A stretch of 64,000 bases of DNA from Bacillota bacterium (lineage in GTDB: Bacteria; Bacillota; Clostridia; DSM-8532). The position numbers and the translations under genes were made by a program. The notes beneath the pieces are model-generated. The model saw only the letters and a list, made by a program, of their open reading frames with translations. It was not told where the DNA came from and did no database searches. The stretch lies in the NCBI GenBank assembly GCA_023443745.1, contig JAEZTB010000008.1, positions 127,433 to 191,432 of the forward strand. Reading direction: 5' to 3'. This document shows, piece after piece, positions 35,059 through 44,166 of this stretch; positions within the stretch are counted from its first letter, which is position 1, and every line of letters begins with the position of its first letter.

Positions 35059-37526
35059 AAATCATCCCCCGTACTATAACTGGACATTTTCATCTCTTCC
35101 CAGCGCTCCCGTGAAAGCAGAACTCTTCTGGGCTTACTTCCTTCATAACCGCTGATAACATTGCGTTCGGCCATTTGATCAATGATCCTTCCGGCCCTGG
35201 CATAACCCACCTTGAATTTCCTTTGGATAAAGGAAACCGAGGCCTGTCCGCAATCAATTACCGCTTCTATGGCCTGATTTAAAAGTTCATCACTTCCGCT
35301 TTCAGCAGCATCGTCATCTTCATTTTTGACATTTTCGTTGATGTTCTCGATTATTTCCTGATCATAGTGGGCATGAATTTGATTTTTAACAAAATCAACA
35401 ACCAACTCCACTTCCTTGTCTTCTACAAAAGCTCCCTTGACACGAATGGGCTTTGGTATACCAACCGGATAATAGAGCATGTCACCCTTACCTAACAGCT
35501 TCTCAGCCCCGCCCATATCGATTATGGTACGGGAGTCCACCTGAGATGATACAGCAAAGGCTACACGGGAAGGAATATTAGCCTTGATAACGCCAGTAAT
35601 GACATTAACCGAAGGTCTCTGGGTGGCAATAACCAAATGCATGCCGGCCGCTCGTGCCATCTGGGCCAAGCGGCAGATGGAGTCTTCTACATCATGGGGG
35701 GCTACCATCATGAGGTCGGCCAACTCGTCAATGATGATGACAATCTGAGGAAGCTTGGTTCCCTCGCCTGCTTCGTCAATGGAGGCATTGTAGCCCAATA
35801 GATCCCTGACCCCCCTGTCGGCAAATAGCTTATAGCGTGTCGTCATCTCGGAAACCGCCCAGCGAAGCGCTCCTGCTGCCTTATTAGGATCGGTCACAAC
35901 CGGAATCAGTAGATGGGGAATACCATTGTAAACACCCAATTCCACTACCTTGGGGTCTACCATAAGAAGCTTGACCTCTTCCGGTGATGCCTTATAAAGC
36001 AAGCTCACCACAATGGAGTTAATGCATACGCTCTTACCTGAGCCGGTAGCGCCTGCGATAAGAATATGAGGCATTTTTGCCAGGTTTATGACGATGTTTT
36101 CGCCCGAAATATCCTTACCCAGAGCAACAGCCAGACGGGAAGGATGTTTTTGAAATTCGGGAGACTCGAGGACGCTTCTAAGGCTGATGGGTGCCACCTC
36201 TTTATTGGGTACTTCCACCCCAATGGCGGCCTTTCCCGGAATGGGAGCTTCAATACGCACACCCGATGAGGCTAAATTCAGGGCAATATCATCGGTGAGA
36301 TTGACAATACGGCTAACCTTGATGCCGGGGGCAGGCTGGAGTTCATACTGTGTAAATGCCGGCCCTACCGATACATTGATGACCTTGGCGCCTATTCCAA
36401 AGCTCTCCAGAGTACTTTCAAGCTTTTTAGCGTTTTCAACAGCAGAAGCCTTAATGGCTTTCATGTTATTTTCGCCTTCGGTTGACTTTGAAAGCAGCTC
36501 AACCGGCGGGTAAATATAGGATTCACTTTTTTCAACGGTATAGCCAATGGGTTCTGTCATCGGAGCAGCTGCGGGCTCGGCTTGGCTTTGAGCCTCTGGG
36601 GATTTGCTTCTGGTCTTCCTTTGAGGCTTGTTTTTATCCATCTCGGGGGTTATCAAGGTAAAGCTGGGCTCTTCGTCTTCTTTGTCAAGAATCGTTGCTT
36701 CGGGCTGTACCTTTTCAGAAGTATGCGCCTGTTCCTGCTTAACATTCTCTTGGCCTTCTATAGGGAAATCCAGAATTTTGGCTTTTCTCTTTTTTTCTTT
36801 TATGAGAGTTCCCGAGGCAGCAGCCTCCTCATTCGCCATTATATCAAGGCTTCTTTGAAGTTGCCAATCCTCCCGCTTTTTACGGGCAGCACTCACCATG
36901 CCGTTGAAAGCCTCGCTTGTACCCTTGGCCACATTGCGCGCGGCTTCAGCAAGTGAGAGCCTTGTAATCAGCATAGCTACAATAATGGAGAAGGTGGTAA
37001 GGATGATCATAGCGCCCCACTTTTTAAAGACAAACAAAAGGGGAACACCAATTATACCGCCTAAAACGCCTCCACTTGCCTGAAAAAGCTGACTCTTCCC
37101 AATGGCGTCAACCCCTTCTCTGTAAAAAGTATTGATATAACGCCATAAGCTCATGTTTTGATAATAAGATATGTCATGCAGTCCCGCTTGAAGCATCGCT
37201 GATATAAGCACCAAAAGAAGAAGAATCAATGAGAACCGTCTGTCTTCGTTAAGGAGCTGAGGTTTGAATATTTTAATCAACCCATGGAGAATAATCAGAG
37301 GCGGGATCACATAACCCGAAAGACCAAACAAGCCTCCCACATGTCTTCCCAGAATTTCTCCAAAGGGTCCGGCGGCATTCTTGAAGAAAATGCTTATGCC
37401 CACAAGAATTCCCAGCGTGACCAGAATCAGGCCAGAAAACTCACCTCGTAATTGCTTGGTGGCTTTTTTGTTTTTACGCTTTTTTTTACCGGCAACCGGT
37501 TTCTTTTGTACTTTTTTTGGAGCCAC
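35055..37526 (-). CDS. ftsK: FtsK/SpoIIIE DNA translocase
   Basis: An 823-residue septal DNA pump that moves chromosomes through the closing division or spore septum. The basic N-terminus is followed by about four to five transmembrane segments (residues 28-200), then an acidic/Pro linker to about 330. The motor has Walker A GATGSGKSV near 492-500 and Walker B IVIIIDELADLMM, and the C-terminus is the winged-helix gamma domain (SVSFIQRKFKVGYARAGRIID) that reads polar DNA motifs. Only one such gene is in the window, so whether it acts as FtsK or SpoIIIE is unresolved. Start is GTG with GGAGG upstream. Confidence 0.96.
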   Translation of the reverse strand: MAPKKVQKKPVAGKKKRKNKKATKQLRGEFSGLILVTLGILVGISIFFKNAAGPFGEILGRHVGGLFGLSGYVIPPLIILHGLIKIFKPQLLNEDRRFSLILLLLVLISAMLQAGLHDISYYQNMSLWRYINTFYREGVDAIGKSQLFQASGGVLGGIIGVPLLFVFKKWGAMIILTTFSIIVAMLITRLSLAEAARNVAKGTSEAFNGMVSAARKKREDWQLQRSLDIMANEEAAASGTLIKEKKRKAKILDFPIEGQENVKQEQAHTSEKVQPEATILDKEDEEPSFTLITPEMDKNKPQRKTRSKSPEAQSQAEPAAAPMTEPIGYTVEKSESYIYPPVELLSKSTEGENNMKAIKASAVENAKKLESTLESFGIGAKVINVSVGPAFTQYELQPAPGIKVSRIVNLTDDIALNLASSGVRIEAPIPGKAAIGVEVPNKEVAPISLRSVLESPEFQKHPSRLAVALGKDISGENIVINLAKMPHILIAGATGSGKSVCINSIVVSLLYKASPEEVKLLMVDPKVVELGVYNGIPHLLIPVVTDPNKAAGALRWAVSEMTTRYKLFADRGVRDLLGYNASIDEAGEGTKLPQIVIIIDELADLMMVAPHDVEDSICRLAQMARAAGMHLVIATQRPSVNVITGVIKANIPSRVAFAVSSQVDSRTIIDMGGAEKLLGKGDMLYYPVGIPKPIRVKGAFVEDKEVELVVDFVKNQIHAHYDQEIIENINENVKNEDDDAAESGSDELLNQAIEAVIDCGQASVSFIQRKFKVGYARAGRIIDQMAERNVISGYEGSKPRRVLLSRERWEEMKMSSYSTGDDL

Positions 37527-37571
37527 AAATATTCCTCCACATAATTTGGTATTATTTAATTTCGCATGTTT

Positions 37572-37601
37572 ACTATATCATATTAAATTACCCTTTGACA
37601 A
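37572..37601 (-). promoter_or_regulatory. Promoter of ftsK operon
   Basis: Minus strand TTGTCA, 18-nt spacer, TATAGT. Its -35 box overlaps that of the divergent dapA promoter. Confidence 0.6.
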
Positions 37602-37623
37602 TGTAAGGGAGAAATGATATCAT
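37595..37623 (+). promoter_or_regulatory. Promoter of the dapAB lysine-riboswitch leader
   Basis: TTGACA, 17-nt spacer, TATCAT, predicting a start near 37630. A 7-bp hairpin (CACACTC/GAGTGTG, 37636-37659) would form the very 5' end of the RNA, ahead of the riboswitch. Confidence 0.7.
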
Positions 37624-37686
37624 TTACGATAATTTCACACTCCTTTAAGCAAGAGTGTGGAGTCCGTTAAGAAAATAGAATATAAT

Positions 37687-37857
37687 CTATAGATAGAGGT
37701 GCATTTTTCATAAGTCACTTAAGGAAGGGTAACGGACCCGAAGAACTTAAGCAAAAGGGAAAGATGCCGAAGGGGTAAGATGCCGTTTCATCTGCCGCCT
37801 GGTTGAATGGTGAAAAACCCTCCAACTGTCGCTTTTTTAGCGGAGAGCTATCGGTAG
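37687..37857 (+). ncRNA. Lysine riboswitch (L-box) upstream of dapA
   Basis: Conserved L-box blocks are present in order: AGAGGTGC, GGGAAAGATGCCGAAGGGG, TCTGCCGCCTGG and GAGAGCTATCGG. The closing stem P1 can be drawn as CTATAGATAG (37687-37696) with CTATCGGTAG (37848-37857), with one mismatch. The RNA senses lysine and shuts the downstream genes when lysine is abundant. Downstream, AGCCT/AGGCT (about 37879-37900) and GCTGCC/GGCAGC (about 37899-37922) are overlapping alternative stems, a likely expression platform, although the T tract is short. dapA begins about 145 nt after P1. Confidence 0.88.
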
Positions 37858-38002
37858 AGTTCATAAATGAGCTCATAAGCCTTTCAGGTTATAACAGGCT
37901 GCCGGTAGAAATACAGGCAGCTTTACTTATGAATAGGGGCTTGTATCTGAAATGACTACTTGTGAAAACTTAACATCATAGAGTTGAAAGGAGTGCTCAA
38001 AA

Positions 38003-38890
38003 ATGAAAGAAACCTTGTTTACCGGTTCCTGTGTGGCCCTTGTTACCCCCTTTACAGACAGCGGAGTAGATTACAAAAAACTTGAAGAGCTCATTGAATG
38101 GCAGATAAAGGACGGTACCGATGCTCTTTTAATATGTGGAACAACCGGAGAGGCATCAACCATGCCTGATGAAGAACACCAGGAGGTTATTCGTTTTGCG
38201 GTTGAGAAAATCAACAAGCGTGTTCATGTCATGGCAGGAGCAGGCAGCAACGATACAAGGCATGCTGTCGAACTCTCAAAGTTTTGTGAATCAGTGGGTG
38301 TTGATTCCATACTGACGGTAACCCCCTATTACAACAAGACAACCCAGGAGGGGCTTTACCAGCACTTTAAGATGATTGCAGACAGTGTAAGTATTCCCGT
38401 CGTTCTTTATAATGTGCCCTCTAGAACCAATTTGAACATTAATCCCTCTACATTAAAAAGGCTTTCTGATATAAAGAACATTGTGGCTGTAAAGGAATGC
38501 AACCTTCTGCAGGCTGCTGAGGTTTTCCATCTTTGCGGAGAAAACCTGCATCTGTATTCGGGCGAAGACGGCAATGTAGTTCCTCTTATGGCTCTGGGCG
38601 GCAAAGGTGTTATTTCGGTTCTGGCAAATATTATCCCAAATGATACGCATCATATGGTTAAAGCCTTCATGGAGGGAGATCTTGAAACCAGCCGTCGTCT
38701 TCAAATAAAATCAGTCCCTCTTGAAAAAGCGCTATTCTGTGAAACTAATCCTATTCCTGTCAAAGCTGCAATGAACCTGATGGGTATGAAGGTCGGATCT
38801 TGCCGCATGCCGCTGGTGGACATTTCAGAAGCAGGAATGATACAACTGAAGAAAGCTCTCAAAGAGTATGGTCTTATCCAGGAAATTTGA
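38003..38890 (+). CDS. dapA: 4-hydroxy-tetrahydrodipicolinate synthase
   Basis: First committed enzyme of the DAP/lysine pathway, condensing pyruvate with aspartate semialdehyde. The TIM-barrel protein of 295 residues has GTTGEASTM, VTPYYNKTTQEGLY, the catalytic tyrosine in VVLYNVPSRTN and the Schiff-base lysine in IVAVKECN near residue 163. Length is standard. AGGAG precedes the ATG. It is the first gene after the lysine riboswitch and dapB follows 32 bases later. Confidence 0.97.
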   Translation: MKETLFTGSCVALVTPFTDSGVDYKKLEELIEWQIKDGTDALLICGTTGEASTMPDEEHQEVIRFAVEKINKRVHVMAGAGSNDTRHAVELSKFCESVGVDSILTVTPYYNKTTQEGLYQHFKMIADSVSIPVVLYNVPSRTNLNINPSTLKRLSDIKNIVAVKECNLLQAAEVFHLCGENLHLYSGEDGNVVPLMALGGKGVISVLANIIPNDTHHMVKAFMEGDLETSRRLQIKSVPLEKALFCETNPIPVKAAMNLMGMKVGSCRMPLVDISEAGMIQLKKALKEYGLIQEI

Positions 38891-38922
38891 GCATGCTTCT
38901 CTGAATTTACCGGAGGTTTAAA

Positions 38923-39678
38923 ATGATTCGAATACTATTAAACGGCTGTAACGGAAAAATGGGGCAGGCCATAGCCAGGACCTGTGTCTTTAAGGAAGAT
39001 CTTTTTGTGGTGGCAGGGGTAGATCCTTCTGTAAATGCAGGCCATACCTTTCCTGTTTATTCAGATCCCTTTCAGGTGGTCGAGACTGTCGACATTATCA
39101 TCGATTTCTCCCACCCCAGTGCCTTGGCGGGCATCTTGAAATATGCTGTTCATAAGAAGCTTCCCATCGTTGTAGCCACAACCGGCCTGACCGATGAGCA
39201 CAAGAATCTTCTTGAGCAGGCTTCCCATTCTATCCCGGTACTGCTGTCGGCCAATATGTCACTGGGTATCAATCTGCTTTTAGACCTCGTTAAAAGGGCA
39301 ACTAAAATGCTTCACGGTACCTTTGATATTGAGATTATTGAAAAGCACCATAATCAAAAAATAGATGCTCCAAGCGGAACTGCTCTTGCCATTGCCGACG
39401 CCGTTAACACCACATTGGCAAGCAAGCAGATGAAGTATGTTTATGACCGTCATTCCGAAAGAAGAAAGCGTACCCGGGATGAGATCGGTATCCATTCCAT
39501 CAGAGGCGGCACCATCACAGGCGAGCACACCATCCTTTTTGCGGGAAATGACGAGATGATTGAGATCAAGCACACGGCTGTCTCCAAGGATTTATTTGCA
39601 GAGGGAGCACTAAAAGCCGTCGCCTTCCTGTATGATAAAGCACCCGGATATTATAGAATGCAGGATATCTTCGAATAA
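38923..39678 (+). CDS. dapB: 4-hydroxy-tetrahydrodipicolinate reductase
   Basis: NAD(P)H-dependent second step of DAP synthesis after DapA. The 251-residue protein has the nucleotide loop NGCNGKMGQAIA, the acid-base histidine region EIIEKHHNQKIDAPSGTAL and RGGTITGEHTILFAG. The product tetrahydrodipicolinate would be taken directly by Ddh (29974-30966) in this organism. GGAGG precedes the ATG, and a strong terminator ends the dapAB unit. Confidence 0.97.
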   Translation: MIRILLNGCNGKMGQAIARTCVFKEDLFVVAGVDPSVNAGHTFPVYSDPFQVVETVDIIIDFSHPSALAGILKYAVHKKLPIVVATTGLTDEHKNLLEQASHSIPVLLSANMSLGINLLLDLVKRATKMLHGTFDIEIIEKHHNQKIDAPSGTALAIADAVNTTLASKQMKYVYDRHSERRKRTRDEIGIHSIRGGTITGEHTILFAGNDEMIEIKHTAVSKDLFAEGALKAVAFLYDKAPGYYRMQDIFE

Positions 39679-39694
39679 TACGGACAAAAAATAG

Positions 39695-39728
39695 AAGACC
39701 TGACTTGTTATAAGCCAGGTCTTTTTTT
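39695..39728 (+). terminator. Terminator of dapAB
   Basis: AGACCTG pairs with CAGGTCT across a 15-nt loop containing an A+T stem and is followed by seven or eight T residues. Confidence 0.9.
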
Positions 39729-39744
39729 ACAGCTAAGCCAACCA

Positions 39745-40629
39745 TTATTCCGCATCTTTGGGAGCAGGTTGAAGATATTTATCAATGACGGGGTTAATAA
39801 AGAAGTTAATAATCAAGCCAGGTAAAGTAAAGCCCAAAATCAAATAAAAAACATACATAATAGCCAGTACCAGCACATTACCCGTCAATTGAATCAATAG
39901 ACTAGGGCCTACTATTAGTATTAAGCATATGATCAGAATAGCCAGGTTTGGCAAGAATTTGGCAAAAGCAAATAGAAAAGCATTCTTATATAGATTCTTA
40001 ATCTTAAGGTCATAGGTTACCATCATGGGATAAATGTACAGATTCATCATCAGGAAAATGATGAGAACTACGATAAGCAGGCCATTGGCTATGGGGAAAA
40101 TAACACTTGAAGCAACATTAAGCTGAGTATATAAATAGAGATCAAATAAAAGAAATACGATGCCAAACAGATTAATAAGGCTTACAATTATTCCCTGCTT
40201 GATATTCTGCTTCATCTTGTCCTTAAAATCAGACCAGAGAAAGGTTGGAAGCTCATAGGAAAAACACCGCAGAAGATATGTCAATCCAGCTTGGGCCGGG
40301 CCGACGGTAATTATGGGCACAGCCATTAAAAACATGACCAGAGGTAAGGCAAATACAAATAAAATGGTGATAAGATCGGTCTGCCCCGCAGCTTCTACCA
40401 GTTTAGGAAAGAATAATTCCATCATGTAGATTCCAAGAATAAAGGATATTATAATAGCTGGGAGATTAAAAAGCACAAACATAAAATTCACGCTGATGAG
40501 TTTCCAAAACTTTCTTCCCAGCACCTGAAAGAACACCGTTAACCGACTTCTGTCGTCAACATACTTTTCACCTGGGGCAACTTCAAAGATTTTTTCTTCA
40601 ATCTTTTCTTCAATTTTTTCTTGAGCCAT
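39745..40629 (-). CDS. DUF624 (YesL-like) integral membrane protein
   Basis: A 294-residue protein with about six transmembrane segments. The block TVGPAQAGLTYLLRCFSYELPTF followed by LWSDFKDKMKQNIKQG is characteristic of the DUF624/YesL family, whose genes often accompany carbohydrate transporters in Firmicutes. The N-terminus has a short repeated acidic helix (EEKIEEKIFE). No sugar-uptake genes are adjacent here, so function is open. Its start is about 210 bases from the divergent LURP-one gene. Confidence 0.82.
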   Translation of the reverse strand: MAQEKIEEKIEEKIFEVAPGEKYVDDRSRLTVFFQVLGRKFWKLISVNFMFVLFNLPAIIISFILGIYMMELFFPKLVEAAGQTDLITILFVFALPLVMFLMAVPIITVGPAQAGLTYLLRCFSYELPTFLWSDFKDKMKQNIKQGIIVSLINLFGIVFLLFDLYLYTQLNVASSVIFPIANGLLIVVLIIFLMMNLYIYPMMVTYDLKIKNLYKNAFLFAFAKFLPNLAILIICLILIVGPSLLIQLTGNVLVLAIMYVFYLILGFTLPGLIINFFINPVIDKYLQPAPKDAE

Positions 40630-40725
40630 CTTTTTTACCTTGCCTTTATTTGTGTTTTTTTAGTATAGATTGTATAATTGGATTAGTTGTATCATAATTA
40701 ATACGAAGTATCAATAACTTGGGTT

Positions 40726-40757
40726 CCGTTCGAAATTTTTAATTTCGGTAACGGGTA
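40726..40757. repeat. Hairpin-forming inverted repeat between divergent genes
   Basis: CCGTT.CGAAATT and AATTTCG..AACGG form an almost perfect 12-bp stem with a 3-nt loop. It lies between the divergent DUF624 and LURP-one genes, with no T tract on either strand, so an operator or RNA regulatory element is more likely than a terminator. Confidence 0.45.
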
Positions 40758-40840
40758 ATGTTATTATAACACATAACTGTTATCTAAATTTGAATCTTTT
40801 GTAAACAAAATTTTTATATTTATAGGAGCGTGAGATAACT

Positions 40841-41326
40841 ATGACTCATCTTTATATCCGTCAAAAGGTATTTTCCATTGGTAATCGTTATAATATTGTC
40901 AATGAAGCCGGTCAGCCTGTTTTTACGGTTGAAAGCGAAATCTTTACCTTCGGTGCCAAGATTCACCTTTATGATACGACTGGGACCGAGCTTTACTTTA
41001 TTCAGCAAAAGCTCTTTAAATTTTTGCCTGAATACCATATTTATAATGGTGATATGCTTTGTGCCATCATTAAGAAGGAGTTCTCTTTTTTAAGACCAAA
41101 ACTCAATATTACAAGCCAGTTTGGTGATTATACCTTTGAGGGCAACCTATTTGCCATGGATTTTGCTATCCTGAACAACGGTATCATGATAGGTGAACTT
41201 CATAAGAAGTGGTTATCCTTCGGCGACAGCTATGAGCTTACCATCCAGGACGATAATAACACCCCCCTCTTCTGTGCCCTGACAATCGCCATTGATCATT
41301 GTCTGCATAACGAGAATAATAACTAA
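40841..41326 (+). CDS. LURP-one-related (YxjI-like) protein
   Basis: A 161-residue protein of the LURP-one/tubby-like superfamily. The opening (YIRQKVFSIGNRYNIVNEAGQPVFTVES) and repeated beta-strand pattern (LYDTTGTELYFIQQKL, GDSYELTIQDDNNTPLFCAL) match bacterial YxjI-type proteins, which form a 12-strand barrel around a hydrophobic helix. The molecular function is unknown; membrane-lipid association has been suggested for the superfamily. The ribosome site AGGAG is about 12 bases from the ATG, rather far. tRNA-Leu follows. Confidence 0.85.
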   Translation: MTHLYIRQKVFSIGNRYNIVNEAGQPVFTVESEIFTFGAKIHLYDTTGTELYFIQQKLFKFLPEYHIYNGDMLCAIIKKEFSFLRPKLNITSQFGDYTFEGNLFAMDFAILNNGIMIGELHKKWLSFGDSYELTIQDDNNTPLFCALTIAIDHCLHNENNN

Positions 41327-41354
41327 GGGCCCTTGAAAAAATTGCGGTTATGTA

Positions 41355-41383
41355 TTGACAGGGTCTAAATGAGTCTGTATAAT
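41355..41383 (+). promoter_or_regulatory. Consensus promoter of tRNA-Leu
   Basis: TTGACA, 17-nt spacer, TATAAT: a perfect match to the sigma-A consensus, about 65 nt before the tRNA. Confidence 0.9.
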
Positions 41384-41448
41384 AAATCTTGCTGTTAAGG
41401 ACAGCATAAACGCACAGCCCTCGCTTTACCACAGTATTTTAACCATAT

Positions 41449-41531
41449 GCGGTCGTGGTGGAACTGGCAGACACGTACGTTTGAGGGGCGTATGCGCGAG
41501 CATACCGGTTCAAGTCCGGTCGACCGCACCA
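41449..41531 (+). tRNA. tRNA-Leu, anticodon GAG
   Basis: Class II tRNA: acceptor GCGGTCG with CGACCGC, anticodon stem TACGT/GCGTA around TTGAGGG giving GAG, a long variable arm (TGCGCGAGCATA region), T-arm CCGG/CCGG with TTCAAGT, discriminator A and an encoded CCA. It reads CUC and CUU leucine codons. Confidence 0.95.
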
Positions 41532-41535
41532 AAGA

Positions 41536-41568
41536 AACTCCATTGGGTTATCCAGTGGAGTTTTTTTT
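41536..41568 (+). terminator. Terminator of tRNA-Leu
   Basis: ACTCCATTGG pairs with CCAGTGGAGT (one wobble) and is followed by eight T residues, directly after the tRNA. Confidence 0.92.
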
Positions 41569-41612
41569 GCCCACATTATAAGTACATATATGGAAGCTGG
41601 AGGATTTTAATC

Positions 41613-42227
41613 ATGAATGAAAAACCGCAGGAAATTAAAACAGTTCTTGCAGACCCAAGTGCTCTTGGTCTTTTTGGTCTGGCTATGGTGACATTGGTTG
41701 CATCATCACAAAAACTCGGACTTACAGAAGGTTTCTCAATGCTTATACCATGGGCTCTGTTCCTGGGAGGCTTCGCTCAGTTATTTGCTTGTTTCGGTGA
41801 TGCTAAACGAAACAACGTCTTTGGAGCCACCGCATTTGGCGGCTACGCATTTTTCTGGTTCGGTGTCGCTTTTTCTTGGCTCGTCAAGCTTGGCTTTTTT
41901 GGTGAAAAGCTAGCAGCAAATGCCGACAGTAAACAATTGGGCTTTGCCTTTATCGGATATTTGATTTTCACTGTATTTATGACGATTTTAGCGACAGAGA
42001 CAAACAAGGTTCTTCTTATCATCTTTGTACTTATTGACTTCCTGTTTATTGGCCTTTCATTGAGTTCCTTTGACATCATGCCGGAGCTCACTCATAAAAT
42101 TGCTGCATGGTCAGAGTTTTTTATTGCCATGGTTTCCTTTTATGGATCAGCCGCTAATGTCTTCAATAGTCATCTCGGTAGAGTAGCCCTGCCGGTTGGA
42201 AAACCGTTGGGATTACTGAAGAAATAA
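41613..42227 (+). CDS. Acetate/succinate transporter, GPR1/FUN34/YaaH (AceTr) family
   Basis: A 204-residue membrane protein with six transmembrane segments. The family pattern is clear: ADPSALGLFGLAMVTLVAS at the N-terminus (the NPxPLGL-type motif, here DPSALGL), then GGFAQLFACFGDAKRNNVFGATAFGGYAFFW. Relatives take up acetate or succinate with protons, or act as channels. An open frame extends back into tRNA-Leu, but the ATG at 41613 has GGAGG 12 bases upstream and the family start. A strong terminator follows. Confidence 0.93.
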   Translation: MNEKPQEIKTVLADPSALGLFGLAMVTLVASSQKLGLTEGFSMLIPWALFLGGFAQLFACFGDAKRNNVFGATAFGGYAFFWFGVAFSWLVKLGFFGEKLAANADSKQLGFAFIGYLIFTVFMTILATETNKVLLIIFVLIDFLFIGLSLSSFDIMPELTHKIAAWSEFFIAMVSFYGSAANVFNSHLGRVALPVGKPLGLLKK

Positions 42228-42316
42228 ATGAGAAAAAGGGGGTGACTAACCCCCTAATAATTTGAGTGTATTGCTATTCCGATGTATAAAGAGTATAATT
42301 TTATTCCATTCACAAT

Positions 42317-42355
42317 CAGAGTATGTTTAAATCTACAAGCATACTCTGTTTTTTA
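42317..42355 (+). terminator. Terminator of the acetate/succinate transporter
   Basis: CAGAGTATG and CATACTCTG pair across a 14-nt loop, followed by TTTTTTAT. A second G+C hairpin (AGGGGGT/ACCCCCT, about 42236-42255) lies just before it. Confidence 0.9.
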
Positions 42356-42390
42356 TGTCGAGCAAAATTCAGAGGAAAGCGAAGGTTATT

Positions 42391-43365
42391 ATGATAAAAC
42401 TACAAGATATAAATAAAACCTTTAAGGTTTCCAAGCGCAAGTCTGGATTTGGTCAGGCAGTAAAAGCGCTCATTGCAAGAGAGTATGAAATAATCCACGC
42501 ACTCAATAATGTTAGTTTCACAATAAATGACGGTGAAATGATAGGTTACATAGGCCCTAATGGTGCAGGGAAAAGTACAACTATCAAGATTATGTGTGGT
42601 GTCCTGACGCCAGACAGCGGACATTGTGATATTAACGGGCGAGTACCTTGGCGAGATAGAATAGCCCATGTCCGTGATATCGGGGTTGTGTTTGGTCAAC
42701 GTAGCCAACTTTGGTGGGATGTTCCTGTATGTGACAGTTTTGATCTAATTAGAGATATATACAAAGTCGAAGAACAACAATATAAACGTAATCTTGATGA
42801 ACTTGTCACATTGCTTGATCTAGCGGAAATACTTAAAACTCCAACACGCAGTCTGAGCCTTGGCCAGCGTATGCGTTGTGAACTCGCAGCATCACTTTTG
42901 CATAATCCAAAAACTCTGTTTTTGGATGAACCGACCATCGGTCTTGACGCTGTGTCAAAAATTGCAGTACGGCAGTTTATTAAAAAGCTCAATGTCGAAC
43001 GTGGTACAACCGTAATTCTAACCACGCATGACATGCAAGATATAGAAGCACTGACCGAGCGTATTCTGCTAATCGGTAAGGGTAGAATTTTACTTGATGG
43101 AAGCTTACAAGAACTAAAAAAGCGCTCGTCCGAGCGCAAAACCATTGTATTTGAGTATATAGGGAAACCTCCAAACCTCTGCGAAGGTATGATTTCTATT
43201 GAGCAACGCGAAGGACGATTAGTAGTTGACCTTAACCCGTCTATCTATTCGGTATCAGACGCAATTGCTCACGTTTCAGCACAGGTAGAAGTTCTGGACA
43301 TCTCCGTTTCAGGTATAAGCGCCGAGGAAATGGTTGCCGGGTTGTACAAGGAGTATCATATATGA
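42391..43365 (+). CDS. ABC transporter ATP-binding protein (ABC-2/DUF990-type exporter)
   Basis: A 324-residue ATPase. Walker A is GPNGAGKST, the Q-loop region is GVVFGQRSQLWWD, the signature LSLGQRMR, Walker B TLFLDEPTIGLD, and the H-loop TTHDMQD. The GQRSQLWWDVP block is typical of ATPases paired with DUF990 (ABC2_membrane_6) permeases. A C-terminal extension of about 80 residues follows the fold. Start at 42391 fits GAAGG and the family; the longer frame starts inside the terminator. It overlaps the first permease gene by four bases. Confidence 0.93.
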   Translation: MIKLQDINKTFKVSKRKSGFGQAVKALIAREYEIIHALNNVSFTINDGEMIGYIGPNGAGKSTTIKIMCGVLTPDSGHCDINGRVPWRDRIAHVRDIGVVFGQRSQLWWDVPVCDSFDLIRDIYKVEEQQYKRNLDELVTLLDLAEILKTPTRSLSLGQRMRCELAASLLHNPKTLFLDEPTIGLDAVSKIAVRQFIKKLNVERGTTVILTTHDMQDIEALTERILLIGKGRILLDGSLQELKKRSSERKTIVFEYIGKPPNLCEGMISIEQREGRLVVDLNPSIYSVSDAIAHVSAQVEVLDISVSGISAEEMVAGLYKEYHI

Positions 43366-44165
43366 AAAAGTATCTTGCGATATTCCGCATCCGCTTTACG
43401 AACAGCCTCCAATACCGTGCTGCAGCGCTTGCGGGCATGGCTACCCAGTTTGCGTGGGGTTTTATGGAGATCCTTGCTTTTTCGGCCTTTTACAAAGCCA
43501 ATCCTGCCGCATTTCCAATGGAGTTTTCTCAAACCGTTTCTTATATATGGTTGCAACAGGCGTTTTTAGCGCTTTTTATGGTTTGGTTTTTTGAGACAGA
43601 GATATTCAGTGCTATTACAAGCGGTGGAATTGCCTATGAGTTAGCTCGCCCTGTTGATCTTTACGGGCGCTGGTTCTGTCAGTCTGCTGCAAATAGATTG
43701 TCAAATGCTGTCCTACGTTGCCTTCCAATTTTAATTGTAGCATTTGTTGTGCCCGAACCGTTTAGGATGTCTTTGCCAGAAAACAGCATCCATTTCTTTT
43801 TATTTTTAGTCTCCGCCACTCTCAGTCTGTGCGTTGTAGTATCGTTTTCCATGCTCGTATACATATCTACCTTTTATACCTTATCCCCTATGGGTGTAAG
43901 AATTATTTCGGCAGTGCTGGCTGACTTCTTGGCAGGCGCAATTATTCCGCTTCCTTTTTTCACACAACCGTACCGTGCTATTGCCGAGGCTCTGCCCTTC
44001 GCCGCGATGCAAAATATGCCACTGCGCATTTACAATGGCAATATTGCGGGAGCCAATGCGCTTTGGGGAATTGGGCTGCAAATCTTCTGGCTCGTGGTGC
44101 TTGTATTGGTTGGCAGGCTTATGATGAAAAATTCACTCCGCAAAATCGTGGTTCAAGGAGGATGA
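43362..44165 (+). CDS. ABC-2 family permease, DUF990-related subunit 1
   Basis: A 267-residue membrane protein with six predicted transmembrane segments. It starts KKYLAIFRIRFTNSLQYRAAALAG and contains GGIAYELARPVDLYGRWF, the conserved cytoplasmic loop of this permease family. It overlaps the ATPase gene by ATGA and is followed one base later by the second permease. In described relatives an ATPase and two such permeases form a drug/viologen-type exporter; the substrate here is unknown. Confidence 0.88.
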   Translation: MKKYLAIFRIRFTNSLQYRAAALAGMATQFAWGFMEILAFSAFYKANPAAFPMEFSQTVSYIWLQQAFLALFMVWFFETEIFSAITSGGIAYELARPVDLYGRWFCQSAANRLSNAVLRCLPILIVAFVVPEPFRMSLPENSIHFFLFLVSATLSLCVVVSFSMLVYISTFYTLSPMGVRIISAVLADFLAGAIIPLPFFTQPYRAIAEALPFAAMQNMPLRIYNGNIAGANALWGIGLQIFWLVVLVLVGRLMMKNSLRKIVVQGG

Positions 44166-44166
44166 T

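Noticed and set aside
41481..41612. Extension of the acetate transporter frame back into tRNA-Leu
   Set aside because: It would begin inside the tRNA and pass through its terminator; the ATG at 41613 fits the family N-terminus.
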